The position numbers and the translations under genes are program-made. Positions 24,941-33,662 of a stretch of 64,000 bases of DNA are shown here, piece after piece (the first letter of the stretch is position 1; every line of letters starts with the position of its first letter). Origin of the DNA: Pseudomonas sp. Au-Pse12 (GTDB lineage: Bacteria; Pseudomonadota; Gammaproteobacteria; Pseudomonadales; Pseudomonadaceae); the NCBI RefSeq assembly GCF_021341665.1, contig NZ_JAJTTH010000006.1:434001-498000 (forward strand), given 5' to 3'. The notes under the pieces were generated by a model. That model had not been told where the DNA came from, searched no databases, and saw only the letters and a list, made by a program, of their open reading frames with translations.

Positions 24941-26290
24941 TCAGATCCCCGAGCCGGCACTGGCCTGCTTCAACCCCGACTCCGGCACGCTCACCGCGGT
25001 TTCCGAACGCGGCGTGCCTTGCGGCACCCAGTCGTAACTCACCGGCAAGGCGCGGTACACCCAGTTGCTGATGGCCTCGCCGCCCGGGGCCTTGCCCAGG
25101 TAGGGGCTGACGTATTCCCAGACGATCTCGCCGCCGGCGGTGACCTGGAAGAAGCGCCCGTTCATGCCCTCGTCGATCAGCGTGTTGCCGTTGGGCAAAC
25201 GCCGTGCGCTGCTGATGAACGAGCTGTAGAAGGCCCAGCCCGGCTGCCGGGAACTGGCGGCGCTGTACTGCCAGACGATCTCGTTCTTGATCGGGTCGAT
25301 CTCCAGCACCCGGGAACCGGCAATCAGCCCCAAAGGCACCGAGGGGTAGCCGGCCGTGCCCTGGTTGTCGAACACCAGCAGATGCCCGGCCCCCGGCAAG
25401 CCGGCGGGAATGATGTGGGCGTCATGCTGGCCGACGAACTGGTCCACCGGGCGCGGCAGCTTGGCCGCAGTCTTCGGGTTGATCGGCGCCAGGTTCGGCC
25501 CCAGGCGCCAGACCACCTTGCCGCTGTGCTTGTCGAGGATGGCGATGAAGTTGGCGTTGCGTGAATCGATCAACAGGTTGTCCGGGGCAAAGCGTTTGTC
25601 ACCGCCGTCGAACCACTGGTTGGGGCCCACCACGCTGAGGTTGTTGATGTGCAGGTAGTCCGGGTTGTCGGTGCCGTACACCAGCTTCAATTGCGCCGGG
25701 GTAAAGCCGAACTCCTTGAGGTGCTCGGAGGCCAGCCACTGCCATTTGACCTGGCCGTCGGGGCTGACTTCATAGATCGCATCGTCGATCACCTGGGGCA
25801 CCTTGAACCCCGCCACCTTGTGCACCTTGTTGGCCAGCACCAGGGTGTTGCCGTTGCTCAGGCGGCGCTGGTCGTGGTGCTGCTGGGCGGCGCCACCCGG
25901 GGCCTGGTCGCCCCACTGCCAGACCAGTTTGCCGTTCCAGTCCAGCTCGCCGACGCTCTGGTTGCCCAGGCCGTTGCCCGCCGAACCCAGGGGGCCGGGC
26001 TCCTTGTCCTTGAGCTGCAACAGCACCCGGCCGCGCTCGCCGTTCACCAGTTGCGGTTCGATGATCGCCGAGGGGAAACCGGCTTGCGGCCAGTTCTTCA
26101 CCTCGTTGCCGTTCATGTCGATCAGGTGCGTCTGTTTGTCGGCGCCGCTGAAGATCACGTACTGGTTATAGGCCCTGGCCGGATCGTAGCGGGTCACTCC
26201 GGTGGGGTAGACGCTGGGCGCGGCCTGCACCGCCGAGGCCAGCAAGGTGGCGGAAATCAGCCAGGGCAAAACGCTTTTGACACGCAGCAT
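24941..26290 (-). CDS. Arylsulfotransferase (ASST)-family periplasmic enzyme
   Basis: 449 aa with a signal peptide (MLRVKSVLPWLISATLLASAVQA). The body is a six-bladed propeller of the ASST type with repeated G-x-x-V-W-x-W/L motifs (GKLVWQWGDQ, GQVKWQWLA, GKVVWRLG, NEIVWQYS, GEIVWEYV). His-containing segments QHHDQRRLSNGNTL, DYLHINNL and GQHDAHIIPAG correspond to the active-site histidines of known ASST. ASST moves sulfate from one phenolic ester to another, using a sulfated histidine. ATG 26290 has AGGAG; a GTG 9 bp earlier is possible. It follows the TonB receptor gene by 66 bp in the same direction, so the two are probably one operon for sulfate-ester uptake and handling. Confidence 0.85.
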   Translation of the reverse strand: MLRVKSVLPWLISATLLASAVQAAPSVYPTGVTRYDPARAYNQYVIFSGADKQTHLIDMNGNEVKNWPQAGFPSAIIEPQLVNGERGRVLLQLKDKEPGPLGSAGNGLGNQSVGELDWNGKLVWQWGDQAPGGAAQQHHDQRRLSNGNTLVLANKVHKVAGFKVPQVIDDAIYEVSPDGQVKWQWLASEHLKEFGFTPAQLKLVYGTDNPDYLHINNLSVVGPNQWFDGGDKRFAPDNLLIDSRNANFIAILDKHSGKVVWRLGPNLAPINPKTAAKLPRPVDQFVGQHDAHIIPAGLPGAGHLLVFDNQGTAGYPSVPLGLIAGSRVLEIDPIKNEIVWQYSAASSRQPGWAFYSSFISSARRLPNGNTLIDEGMNGRFFQVTAGGEIVWEYVSPYLGKAPGGEAISNWVYRALPVSYDWVPQGTPRSETAVSVPESGLKQASAGSGI

Positions 26291-26356
26291 GACGAGCACT
26301 CCTGTTCAGGTCGAAGGGCGCCGGCAGACCCGGCGCGAGATACGTGAAGCCGGGTT

Positions 26357-28729
26357 TCAGAAGTCGTAGCGTCCGGTCACGCCCAGGGTTCGCGGGGTGC
26401 CCAGCAGGCCTTCGTAACCGCCGTTGCCGGCGGTCCAGAGGGTGGTGTAGTAGGTCTTGTCGAAGGCGTTCTTCAGCCACAGCGAGACGTCCCACTGGCC
26501 CTGTTCGTAGTTGCCGCGCAGGCCGGTGGAGAGGTTGACCACGGCGTAGCTGGGGATCTGCCCGTAATCGGAATCTTCCACGGTGCCCACGGCCTTGGAA
26601 CGGAAGGCGTAGCTGGCGGTGACGTACTCTTCCAGGCCGTTGTCCAGGTTCCACTTGTATTCGCCGTTGGCGTTGCCGATCCATTTCGAGGCGCCCACCA
26701 CCTGGTGCCCGCTGAGGTCGCAAGAGGCCGGTGCTCCCGGGCGCAGGCTGACTTCCGGCGGGCACGGCGCATCCTTGTAGGAGAGGTAGCGCACGTCGTT
26801 GTAGGAACCGTTGAGGTTCAGGGTCAGGCCGCGGATCGGCACCAGGGTGCTTTCCACTTCCACCCCGCGCGAGCGCACCGAACCGGCGTTGGTCAGGTAC
26901 TGCACGCGGTTGGCATTGTCGTAGGCGTTGGTCTGGTAGCCGTTGACCTGGGTCCAGAACAGGTTGGCGTTGAGTTGCAGGCGGCGGTCCCAGAGGGTGC
27001 TCTTGAACCCCAGCTCGGCGTTGTTGGCGCGCTCGGTGCCGATCAGCAGCGAGTCGGCCCCGGCGGTCGGCGCCGAGCCCACCGCCAGGTTGACCCCGCC
27101 GGACTTCTCGCCGTGGGACAGGGTGGCGTAGCCCAGCAGGTCATCGGTGAAGCGGTAGCTGAGGTTGAGCAGGCCCGAAGGGCTGGTGCTGTACTGGTTG
27201 AGATCGCCGGAATCGTAGGCTCCGGCACGGCCGCGACGGGCGTTGGCGGCCGCACCGGCCACCGCTGCGCCACCCAGCGGCGCGTTGCGGCTGACCCAGG
27301 CGCTTTTTTCCTCGTAGGTGCCGCGCAGCCCGGCGGTGAAATCCAGGCGCTCGGTCAGGTGCCAGGTGCCCTGGGCGAACAGGGCGAAGCTGTTGGTCTG
27401 GATATGCCCGTTGCCGATGCTGGTGACGTTGCTCAGGGCCCCGGCCGGGGTGCCGTTCCAGATATCCGCCTTGGGCCCGTAATAGGCGAAGGATTTGTTG
27501 TCCAGGTCGGAGCCGAAGTAGTAGGCGCCCAGCACGTAGTCGAAGAAGCCGCCAGTGGGCGAAGCCAGGCGGAATTCCTGCGACCACTGCTTGTCTTCCA
27601 CCGACACCCCGGCGTTGTAGCTGGCCGGCACGTTGAGGCCGTCGTCGTTGCGCGGGGTGAAGTTCCACCAGCGGTAGGAGCTGACCGAGGTCAGGGTGAA
27701 ATCGCTGGGCAGGGTCCAGTTGGCCTCCAGGGACGTGCCGCCCTGGAACACCGTGACATGCTGGTCGTTGTCCAGGTTGACCTTGCGGTGCGAGCCGTTG
27801 ACCAGGGTCGCCCCGGCCGCCGCCGCGCGGGACTCGTAAACGTTGGTGCCGTTGATGGTCGGCCCGGTGCTGTACAACACCCGGGTGCCGGCGCTGGAAT
27901 CCTCTTCGTTGTAGTCGCCGATCCAGCGCAGGTTGAAGCTGTCGTTGGGCTTGTACAGCAGTTGCCCGCGAAAGCCCTGGCGCGATCCGCCATTGAGGTC
28001 ATGGCCGTCGAATTCGTTCTTGATGTCGCCGTCGCTGCGGGTGCGGTAGGCAGAAAAACGCCCGGCCAACTCATCGGTCAGCGGCCCGGAAATCGTGCCC
28101 TTGGTCTGGAAATAGCCGTCCTCGCCGAGGGAGGTTTCGATGCTGCGTTCCGGGGTGAAGCTCGGCGCCCGGGTGCTGATGTTGATCACCCCGGCGGTGG
28201 TGTTCTTGCCGAACAGGGTGCCCTGGGGGCCGCGCAGCACTTCCAGTTGCTCGATGTCCATCAGATCGAACACCGCCATCCCCGGCCTTCCCAGGTAGAC
28301 GTTGTCGATGTACAGCCCAACGCTGCCTTCCAGGCCATCGCTGGCCGGGTTGTTGCCCAGGCCGCGGATCGACACGCTGGACTGGCGCGCATGCATGTAG
28401 GCGACGTTGACGCTGGGCACCAGTTGCTGCAGATCCTGAATGCGGTACACCCGCTGGCTCTCCAGGGCCTGGCCGCTGACCACGCTCATGGGCGTGGGCA
28501 CGTTCTGCGAGCTTTCCTCGCGACGGCGGGCGGTCACGGTCACCGTCTGCAACTGGCCATCATCGGCCTTGGCCTTGTTGGCGCTGCTCTTGGTCGACGC
28601 GGCTTGCGGCGCCGGGGCGTCTTCGGCCCAGGTCGGCGTCCAGCTCGCGCTGCCGGCCAGCAACAGCGCCAGGGGCAGGCGCTTGAGCCGCCGGGGCGAG
28701 AGGGGTGAAGCGAGGGACAACGGGCTCAT
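26357..28729 (-). CDS. TonB-dependent outer-membrane receptor
   Basis: 790 aa. Signal peptide to about residue 35, TonB box LQTVTVTARRREES near residue 60, plug domain with VSIRGLGNNPASDGLEGSVGLYIDNVYLGRPG and VLRGPQGTLFGKNTTAGVIN, then a 22-strand barrel ending in GRYDF with C-terminal Phe. By its neighbourhood (ASST, sulfatases, ats genes, LysR) it probably imports sulfate esters rather than siderophores; P. aeruginosa has a comparable receptor next to its ats genes. Divergent from a LysR gene, with an intervening region full of dyads. Confidence 0.9.
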   Translation of the reverse strand: MSPLSLASPLSPRRLKRLPLALLLAGSASWTPTWAEDAPAPQAASTKSSANKAKADDGQLQTVTVTARRREESSQNVPTPMSVVSGQALESQRVYRIQDLQQLVPSVNVAYMHARQSSVSIRGLGNNPASDGLEGSVGLYIDNVYLGRPGMAVFDLMDIEQLEVLRGPQGTLFGKNTTAGVINISTRAPSFTPERSIETSLGEDGYFQTKGTISGPLTDELAGRFSAYRTRSDGDIKNEFDGHDLNGGSRQGFRGQLLYKPNDSFNLRWIGDYNEEDSSAGTRVLYSTGPTINGTNVYESRAAAAGATLVNGSHRKVNLDNDQHVTVFQGGTSLEANWTLPSDFTLTSVSSYRWWNFTPRNDDGLNVPASYNAGVSVEDKQWSQEFRLASPTGGFFDYVLGAYYFGSDLDNKSFAYYGPKADIWNGTPAGALSNVTSIGNGHIQTNSFALFAQGTWHLTERLDFTAGLRGTYEEKSAWVSRNAPLGGAAVAGAAANARRGRAGAYDSGDLNQYSTSPSGLLNLSYRFTDDLLGYATLSHGEKSGGVNLAVGSAPTAGADSLLIGTERANNAELGFKSTLWDRRLQLNANLFWTQVNGYQTNAYDNANRVQYLTNAGSVRSRGVEVESTLVPIRGLTLNLNGSYNDVRYLSYKDAPCPPEVSLRPGAPASCDLSGHQVVGASKWIGNANGEYKWNLDNGLEEYVTASYAFRSKAVGTVEDSDYGQIPSYAVVNLSTGLRGNYEQGQWDVSLWLKNAFDKTYYTTLWTAGNGGYEGLLGTPRTLGVTGRYDF

Positions 28730-28883
28730 GGGCGGCTCCTGGTCAGAAAATATACAGCCTCGTATATTCCTTAAAGTTATTTATTTATGTTTTTACAAAG
28801 ATTTACTGCATAAGAGATTGCCTTTATAAGGAGTCGACCTAATGCATAGCCAATGCATTTCCCCGATATTTTTTATGTGAAAA
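28730..28883. promoter_or_regulatory. Divergent promoter with dyads between TonB receptor and LysR
   Basis: An AT-rich region containing AATATAC-AGCCTC-GTATATT (about 28749-28768), TATTCCTTAAAG (28765-28776, inverse of the CGTTAAGGAATA element) and the perfect palindrome AATGCAT-AGCCA-ATGCATT (28841-28859). These are plausible LysR-type sites. Confidence 0.55.
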
Positions 28884-29828
28884 ATGCATATCGACCTGCG
28901 CCAGCTCCGTCACTTCATCGCCCTCGCCGAACAGCGCAGCTTTGTCGCGGCCGCAGCGGCGGTGAACCTCTCGCAATCGGCCTTCAGCCGCAGCATCCAG
29001 GCCCTGGAACACAGCGTCGGCTGCCAGTTGGTGGATCGCGGGCGCAAGGACCTGGCCCCGACCAAGCAGGGCCAGTTGCTGCTGGAACATGCGCGCCGGC
29101 TGGTCAGCGGGGCCCAGCAGATGGCCAACGAGATCAGCCAGTTCAATGGCCTGGAGGCGGGGGAATTGCGTTTCGGCTGCGGCCCGGCGCCGGCCTCGGG
29201 CTTGATCCCCCGGGCCATCGGCAGCTTCATCGGGCGCTACCCCAAGGCCCGGGTGCAGTTCCAGGTGGATGACTGGCAAAGCCTGAGCAAGCGCCTGCTC
29301 AGCGAAGAGTTCGAATTCTTCGTGGCCGACACCCGCCACTTCGAGGCCGACCCGGATTACCTGACCCAGCGCCTGCGCCCGCGCAAATGGCATTTCTGCT
29401 GCCGCGCCGGGCACCCGTTGGCCCAGCGTGACAGCGTCAGCGCCAGCGAACTGATGAGCTACCCGCTGGCGGTGACCATCCGCCCGCCGAACCTGCGCAA
29501 GGTGATAGTCGACCTCTGCGGCAAGCCCGACTTCACGCCCAATGTGGAATGCGAAAACAGCTACAGCCTGCTGGGGGTGGTACTGCGTTCGGACGCCATC
29601 GGCATCGTCGGCTCCTACAGCGACGCGTTGCACAACGCCAAGGGCGAACTGGTGTGCCTGAAGATCGACGGCCTGGCCGACGACCTGGAAGAGCTCTACA
29701 CCCGCTACGGCATCGTCAGCCGCGCCGGCTACCGCCTGTCACCCCTGGCGGCGGCGATGATCGAAGAGATCAAGCGTATCGATGAGCAGGACGAGGAAGT
29801 ATGCAACCTGGACAACCTGGCGGTCTGA
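28884..29828 (+). CDS. LysR-family regulator of the sulfate-ester receptor operon
   Basis: 314 aa. DNA-binding domain MHIDLRQLRHFIALAEQRSFVAAAAAVNLSQSAFSRSIQALE, then RFGCGPAPASGLIPRA at the start of the effector domain. Closely similar to the LysR at 34752-35672 (shared QSAFSRSIQ, RFGCGPAPA, FEADP segments), so the two are paralogs guarding two ends of the ats region. Divergent from the TonB receptor gene. No strong ribosome site precedes ATG 28884. Confidence 0.9.
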   Translation: MHIDLRQLRHFIALAEQRSFVAAAAAVNLSQSAFSRSIQALEHSVGCQLVDRGRKDLAPTKQGQLLLEHARRLVSGAQQMANEISQFNGLEAGELRFGCGPAPASGLIPRAIGSFIGRYPKARVQFQVDDWQSLSKRLLSEEFEFFVADTRHFEADPDYLTQRLRPRKWHFCCRAGHPLAQRDSVSASELMSYPLAVTIRPPNLRKVIVDLCGKPDFTPNVECENSYSLLGVVLRSDAIGIVGSYSDALHNAKGELVCLKIDGLADDLEELYTRYGIVSRAGYRLSPLAAAMIEEIKRIDEQDEEVCNLDNLAV

Positions 29829-29943
29829 GCCGCCTCAAGACCGGCCTTCGGGGATCACAGATGCATAGTGATAGACACCTGCTGAAGGTGGTGTGGAAGT
29901 GAATTCCAACACCGCGAGATTGTCGCGAAGGTTCTGATTAACG

Positions 29944-30441
29944 CTAGGTAACAGTCCAGGCCATTGCCTGCGGCTTTTGCTTGCTGACAATTTTCAGGTG
30001 AGGGTCAATAGCGCGTAACAGCTTTTTGAGTTCTTGCTTGATGTCTGCCAGATCGACTTTAGGTTGATGAGCAGCAGGCTGTTCGATGTGTACCACCACG
30101 TGCAACTCCCGGCAGTTGAGAACGTCCTGACTCAAAGCTTGTTCATTGGCTGGGGTATTACCATTCAGTCGAGCCGGTAGCAAAGCGGCCAAAGTGCAAA
30201 ATACCTTGTTGGCAATCGCCTCGGGTAATGCTGATGGCTTGAGCGCCAGAGGGTGACGATAGTCTTTGACTTCGATAAGAAAGGCTACCTGGCTCGGAGA
30301 CAGCGCCAGGATATCCACAGCTTGAATGTTCGAGCGTTGCTTAACGAAATGATTTCGATAAAAGCTCCATTCATCAAACTTACTGGCTTGCCAATGGAGT
30401 GGAAACGTAAAGGTCAACCCATCAACATTCAACGCCGGCAT
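29944..30441 (-). CDS. Putative PD-(D/E)XK nuclease-like partner of the adjacent ATPase
   Basis: 165 aa from ATG 30441 (MPALNVDGLTFTFPLHWQAS). A segment AVDILALSPSQVAFLIEVKDY carries D, then E-V-K at the end of the next strand, the layout of a PD-(D/E)XK nuclease core. The C-terminal half is helical and Lys-rich (DLADIKQELKKLLRAIDPHL). A GTG at 30450 overlaps the ATPase stop and is an alternative start, but GGAG at 30453-30456 is spaced for the ATG. It follows the ATPase gene with 5 bp between ATPase stop and ATG, so the products surely work together. GC is visibly lower than in surrounding genes. I know no named family for it. Confidence 0.72.
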   Translation of the reverse strand: MPALNVDGLTFTFPLHWQASKFDEWSFYRNHFVKQRSNIQAVDILALSPSQVAFLIEVKDYRHPLALKPSALPEAIANKVFCTLAALLPARLNGNTPANEQALSQDVLNCRELHVVVHIEQPAAHQPKVDLADIKQELKKLLRAIDPHLKIVSKQKPQAMAWTVT

Positions 30442-30446
30442 GCCCT

Positions 30447-31490
30447 TCACTCCAATGCCAGATAACGGTCGGACTGTTGCAGGCTTTCTTCAAGAGCGGT
30501 GATATCGCCGATGTCCTCCAAACTCCCGCCTTGTTGCACGGTAATCCCGCCGTCACTGCTGTGAAGACCAAAAAATGCCGCCTCCTGAGGCTTCTCACTT
30601 AACAGGATGTCCAGCTCACGCAGTAAAAACAGGCTGTGGGTGGCAATAAAGATCTGGATGCCACTTGCGCTCAAGTCAACGATGGTTTTGGCCACTTGCT
30701 TGATCAAACGCGGGTTCAGGTTCGCTTCCGGTTCGTCCCAGAACAGATAGCCTTGATGCAGCAGGGCCCCTGTGCTGATCAGACGGGCCAGCATGCCCAA
30801 CTTTCGCAAGCCCTCGGCTACCAGTGGAATTTCCATTCTGCCGCTGGCGTTACGTAAATAAAAACGCCCGTTCTTATCCAGTTCAATACTGCCCTGCATT
30901 GCGGTTTCCAGAGGGCCGAGCAACTCGCGAATACGATCTTCGGTCGGCCCCTTACGCAATAACCCACCAAGCAATCTGCAGGTGTCGCGCCAGGTCTCCT
31001 CAAACTCCAGGTAGTGGTTCTCATAAACCGCGAGAAAGTTTGGGTAGATGCTCAGCAACTCACGAGTCGGTAAATACGTAGGTGTTGCCTTGAGCCAACA
31101 TTTGGGCAGATGTTCGACACTGACTTCGGTCTTGCTGTTAGTGGCGAAACTGAAAGCCAGGTCGTATTCACTCTTATCGAAAAAAAACTTCACATCGCAG
31201 CGCTCGCGGCCTCGCTTGCGCCGGGCCAGTCTTCCTAGTGACTCAGGACGGAATACCCCCACCAGCTTGTCGGCCATTCGCAACTGCAAAACAGATTTTG
31301 TCGGTTCCACGGATGCCGCATTCGGCCGGTTGCGCTCCTCGGAACTGGTCGCGAGCCCGGCGTATGCCAGCTTCAACAGATGTGTCTTTCCCGCGCCATT
31401 CTCCCCCACGATCACATTCAGCTGTTTACTGAACTGCAGATCGGCCTCTTCAAAGACTGTGAAGTTTTTGATGTGGAGTCGTTTGAGCAT
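30447..31490 (-). CDS. SMC/RecF-like ATPase of a two-gene defense-like cassette
   Basis: 347-aa P-loop ATPase. MLKRLHIKNFTVFEEADLQF is the family entry strand. Walker A is GENGAGKT at residues 29-36. The signature-like segment is around LVAEGLRKLGMLARLI (223-238), Walker B YLFWDEPEANL (248-258, catalytic Glu253) and the switch ATHS (283-286). All catalytic residues are intact. The 180-residue insertion between Walker A and signature has no coiled-coil repeats long enough for SMC. GAGGAA precedes ATG 31490. Such ATPases pair with nucleases or toxins in anti-phage systems (PARIS, Septu, Gabija are known examples). The partner here is different from those I recognise. Confidence 0.82.
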   Translation of the reverse strand: MLKRLHIKNFTVFEEADLQFSKQLNVIVGENGAGKTHLLKLAYAGLATSSEERNRPNAASVEPTKSVLQLRMADKLVGVFRPESLGRLARRKRGRERCDVKFFFDKSEYDLAFSFATNSKTEVSVEHLPKCWLKATPTYLPTRELLSIYPNFLAVYENHYLEFEETWRDTCRLLGGLLRKGPTEDRIRELLGPLETAMQGSIELDKNGRFYLRNASGRMEIPLVAEGLRKLGMLARLISTGALLHQGYLFWDEPEANLNPRLIKQVAKTIVDLSASGIQIFIATHSLFLLRELDILLSEKPQEAAFFGLHSSDGGITVQQGGSLEDIGDITALEESLQQSDRYLALE

Positions 31491-31733
31491 GGTTTCCTCG
31501 AAATAAGAGCGGCGGCGATTTGAAAAAATAGCCACCGGCAGACGTTAACACTGTCAGGAGTCGTCCTTGGTAAATCTTGTTATCAAGGTTTGAATGACGC
31601 TGAGATCACACAGAAACATGACGGGGGATAATAGCTTGCTCTGCTAACAGACGCTCCACTGATAACCAGCACACACCTGCCGCTAAAACGCTTTCGTACC
31701 CCTACGGAGCCAATGCCTGCCGTTATGCAAGCC

Positions 31734-31759
31734 ATGCATCAAAACTATTCGGCAAATGC
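31734..31759. promoter_or_regulatory. 26-bp operator-like element upstream of the PMH-type sulfatase
   Basis: ATGCAT at 31734, then AAAA, TATTC and CAAATGC ending 31759. It matches 36866-36891 at 22 of 26 positions with no gaps. It lies 62 bp before the sulfatase start. The rest of 31491-31820 is AT-rich spacer with no gene. Confidence 0.6.
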
Positions 31760-31820
31760 GCTTGCCGGAAGGCCCCGCCGAAGGCGAAAAACCTCGCCTG
31801 TCCTGTCTTCGGTGAACCCT

Positions 31821-33437
31821 ATGCCCACTTCCGCAACCCCCCTGCGCAATGTGCTCTACATCATGTGCGACCAGCTGCGCCGGGATTACCTCTCGTGCTA
31901 CGGCCACCCGCACCTGCACACCCCGAACATCGATCGCCTGGCCGCCGCCGGGGTGCGCTTCAGCCGCGCCTACACCCAGGGCACCATCTGCGGCCCATCG
32001 CGAATGTCGGCCTACACCGGGCGCTACGTCAGCAGCCATCAGGTGGCCTGGAACGCCGTGCCCCTGCCTCTGGAAGAGTTGACCCTGGGCGACTACCTGC
32101 GGCCCCACGGCATCCGCACCGCGCTGGTGGGCAAGACCCACGCCACGCCCAACCTCGACGCCCTGCAACGCCTGGCCATCGACCCCGACAGCCCCCAGGC
32201 CGAGGCGCTCAACGAGGTCGGCTTCGAGCCCTACTTGCGCCACGACGGCATCTACCCCGACGACCCGATCTTCGACGACAAACGCGATGCCGCGCCCTAC
32301 ACCCATTACCTGCGCAACCTCGGCTACGACGGGCTCAACCCCTGGCACGACTGGGCCAACGCCGGGGCCGGCGAGCAGGGGCAGATCCTCAGCGGCTGGA
32401 AAATGCGCAACGCCCACCTGCCGGCCCGGGTCGCTGAAGCCCATTCGGAAACCGTCTACACCACCGACCGCGCCATCGACTTCATCAGCGAACAGGGCGA
32501 GCAGCCCTGGTGCCTGCACCTGTCCTACATCAAGCCGCACTGGCCCTACATCGCGCCTGCGCCGTACCACGCCCTGTATGGCCCCGAGCAGGTCATCCCG
32601 GCGGTGCGCGCCGCGCCTGGGCAGCTCAGCGACCACCCGGTCTACGCCGCCTTCCGCCAGCATGAAGAGAGCCTCAATTTTTCCCGGGACGAAGTGCGCC
32701 TGAAGGTGGTGCCCACTTACATGGGCCTGATCAAGCAGGTGGACGATCAACTGGGCCGGCTGTTCGATTTCCTGCAGAGCAACGGCCGCTGGGACGACAC
32801 CCTGATCGTCTTCACCAGCGACCACGGTGACTTCCTCGGCGACCACTACCTGGGGGAAAAGGAGTTCCTGCTGGAACCAGCGGTGGGCGTGCCACTGATC
32901 GTCCGTGACCCGCGGGCAGCGGCGGATATCACCCGTGGCACGGTGGATGAGCGCCTGGTGGAAACCATCGACGCCCTGCCAACCTTCCTCGACGCCCTGG
33001 GCCTGCCGGGGGCCGAACACCGGCTGGAAGGCCGCTCGCTGATCCCGCTGCTGCACGGCGCCGAACCGGACTGGCGCCGCTACGCCATCAGCGAATACGA
33101 CTACGCCTTCCAGGCCCCGGCCCGGGAACGCCTGGGCCAACCCATCGACCGCTGTCGCATGACCATGGTGCGCAGCGAACGCTGGAAGTACCTGGCCTAT
33201 GACGGCTTGCGCCCGCAGCTGTTCGACCTGCACAACGACCCCCAGGAATTGCATGACCTGGGGGCCGACCCGGCCTACGTCGCGGTGCGTGAAGAACACC
33301 TGGGGTACTTGCTGGAATGGCTGCGCGGCCTGAAACGCCGCACCACCATCAGCCATGAAGAGATCGATCTGCGTGGCCAGCGTTTTCGCTACGGCGAACC
33401 GGAAAGCGAAAAGCGGGTGCAGATCGGCGTGTGGTAA
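31821..33437 (+). CDS. Sulfatase / phosphonate monoester hydrolase-like enzyme
   Basis: 538 aa, alkaline-phosphatase superfamily. NVLYIMCDQLRRDYLSCYG binds the metal. The activation motif ICGPSRMSAYTGR (C-x-P-x-R) has Cys57 as the residue converted to formylglycine, the same number as in Rhizobium PMH. Metal-binding TSDHGDFLGDH is intact. PMH-type enzymes hydrolyse phosphonate and phosphate esters and sulfate esters with broad specificity, so sulfate-ester cleavage here is inferred from the ats context. No signal peptide, so it is cytoplasmic. Start chosen at ATG 31821 because homology begins there and a regulatory element lies upstream. Confidence 0.85.
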   Translation: MPTSATPLRNVLYIMCDQLRRDYLSCYGHPHLHTPNIDRLAAAGVRFSRAYTQGTICGPSRMSAYTGRYVSSHQVAWNAVPLPLEELTLGDYLRPHGIRTALVGKTHATPNLDALQRLAIDPDSPQAEALNEVGFEPYLRHDGIYPDDPIFDDKRDAAPYTHYLRNLGYDGLNPWHDWANAGAGEQGQILSGWKMRNAHLPARVAEAHSETVYTTDRAIDFISEQGEQPWCLHLSYIKPHWPYIAPAPYHALYGPEQVIPAVRAAPGQLSDHPVYAAFRQHEESLNFSRDEVRLKVVPTYMGLIKQVDDQLGRLFDFLQSNGRWDDTLIVFTSDHGDFLGDHYLGEKEFLLEPAVGVPLIVRDPRAAADITRGTVDERLVETIDALPTFLDALGLPGAEHRLEGRSLIPLLHGAEPDWRRYAISEYDYAFQAPARERLGQPIDRCRMTMVRSERWKYLAYDGLRPQLFDLHNDPQELHDLGADPAYVAVREEHLGYLLEWLRGLKRRTTISHEEIDLRGQRFRYGEPESEKRVQIGVW

Positions 33438-33488
33438 CTCGGCAGGCGGGGCCAGGCACGACATCAACGGACGCCCAATGCCCCACCT

Positions 33489-33633
33489 GTGGCGAGGGAG
33501 CTTGCTCCCGCTGGGCCGCGAAGCGGCCCCAAAACCGGCACCGAATCCCTTCAGGCAGCACCGGGTAGCAGGGTTGATGGCGGCTGCCCCCCGGGGCGCT
33601 GGCCGACCGAACGGGAGCAAGCTCCCTCGCCAC
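33489..33633. repeat. REP doublet (REPIN-like): two inverted REP units
   Basis: Units at 33489-33512 and, inverted, 33611-33633, separated by about 100 bp between convergent genes. Confidence 0.85.
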
Positions 33634-33662
33634 CAGACCACCGGATGCCTGGCCGGTAACTG

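Noticed and set aside
26705..28708. 667-codon plus-strand frame opposite the TonB receptor
   Set aside because: Antisense shadow of the receptor gene; composition is unlike a protein and the receptor frame is unmistakable.
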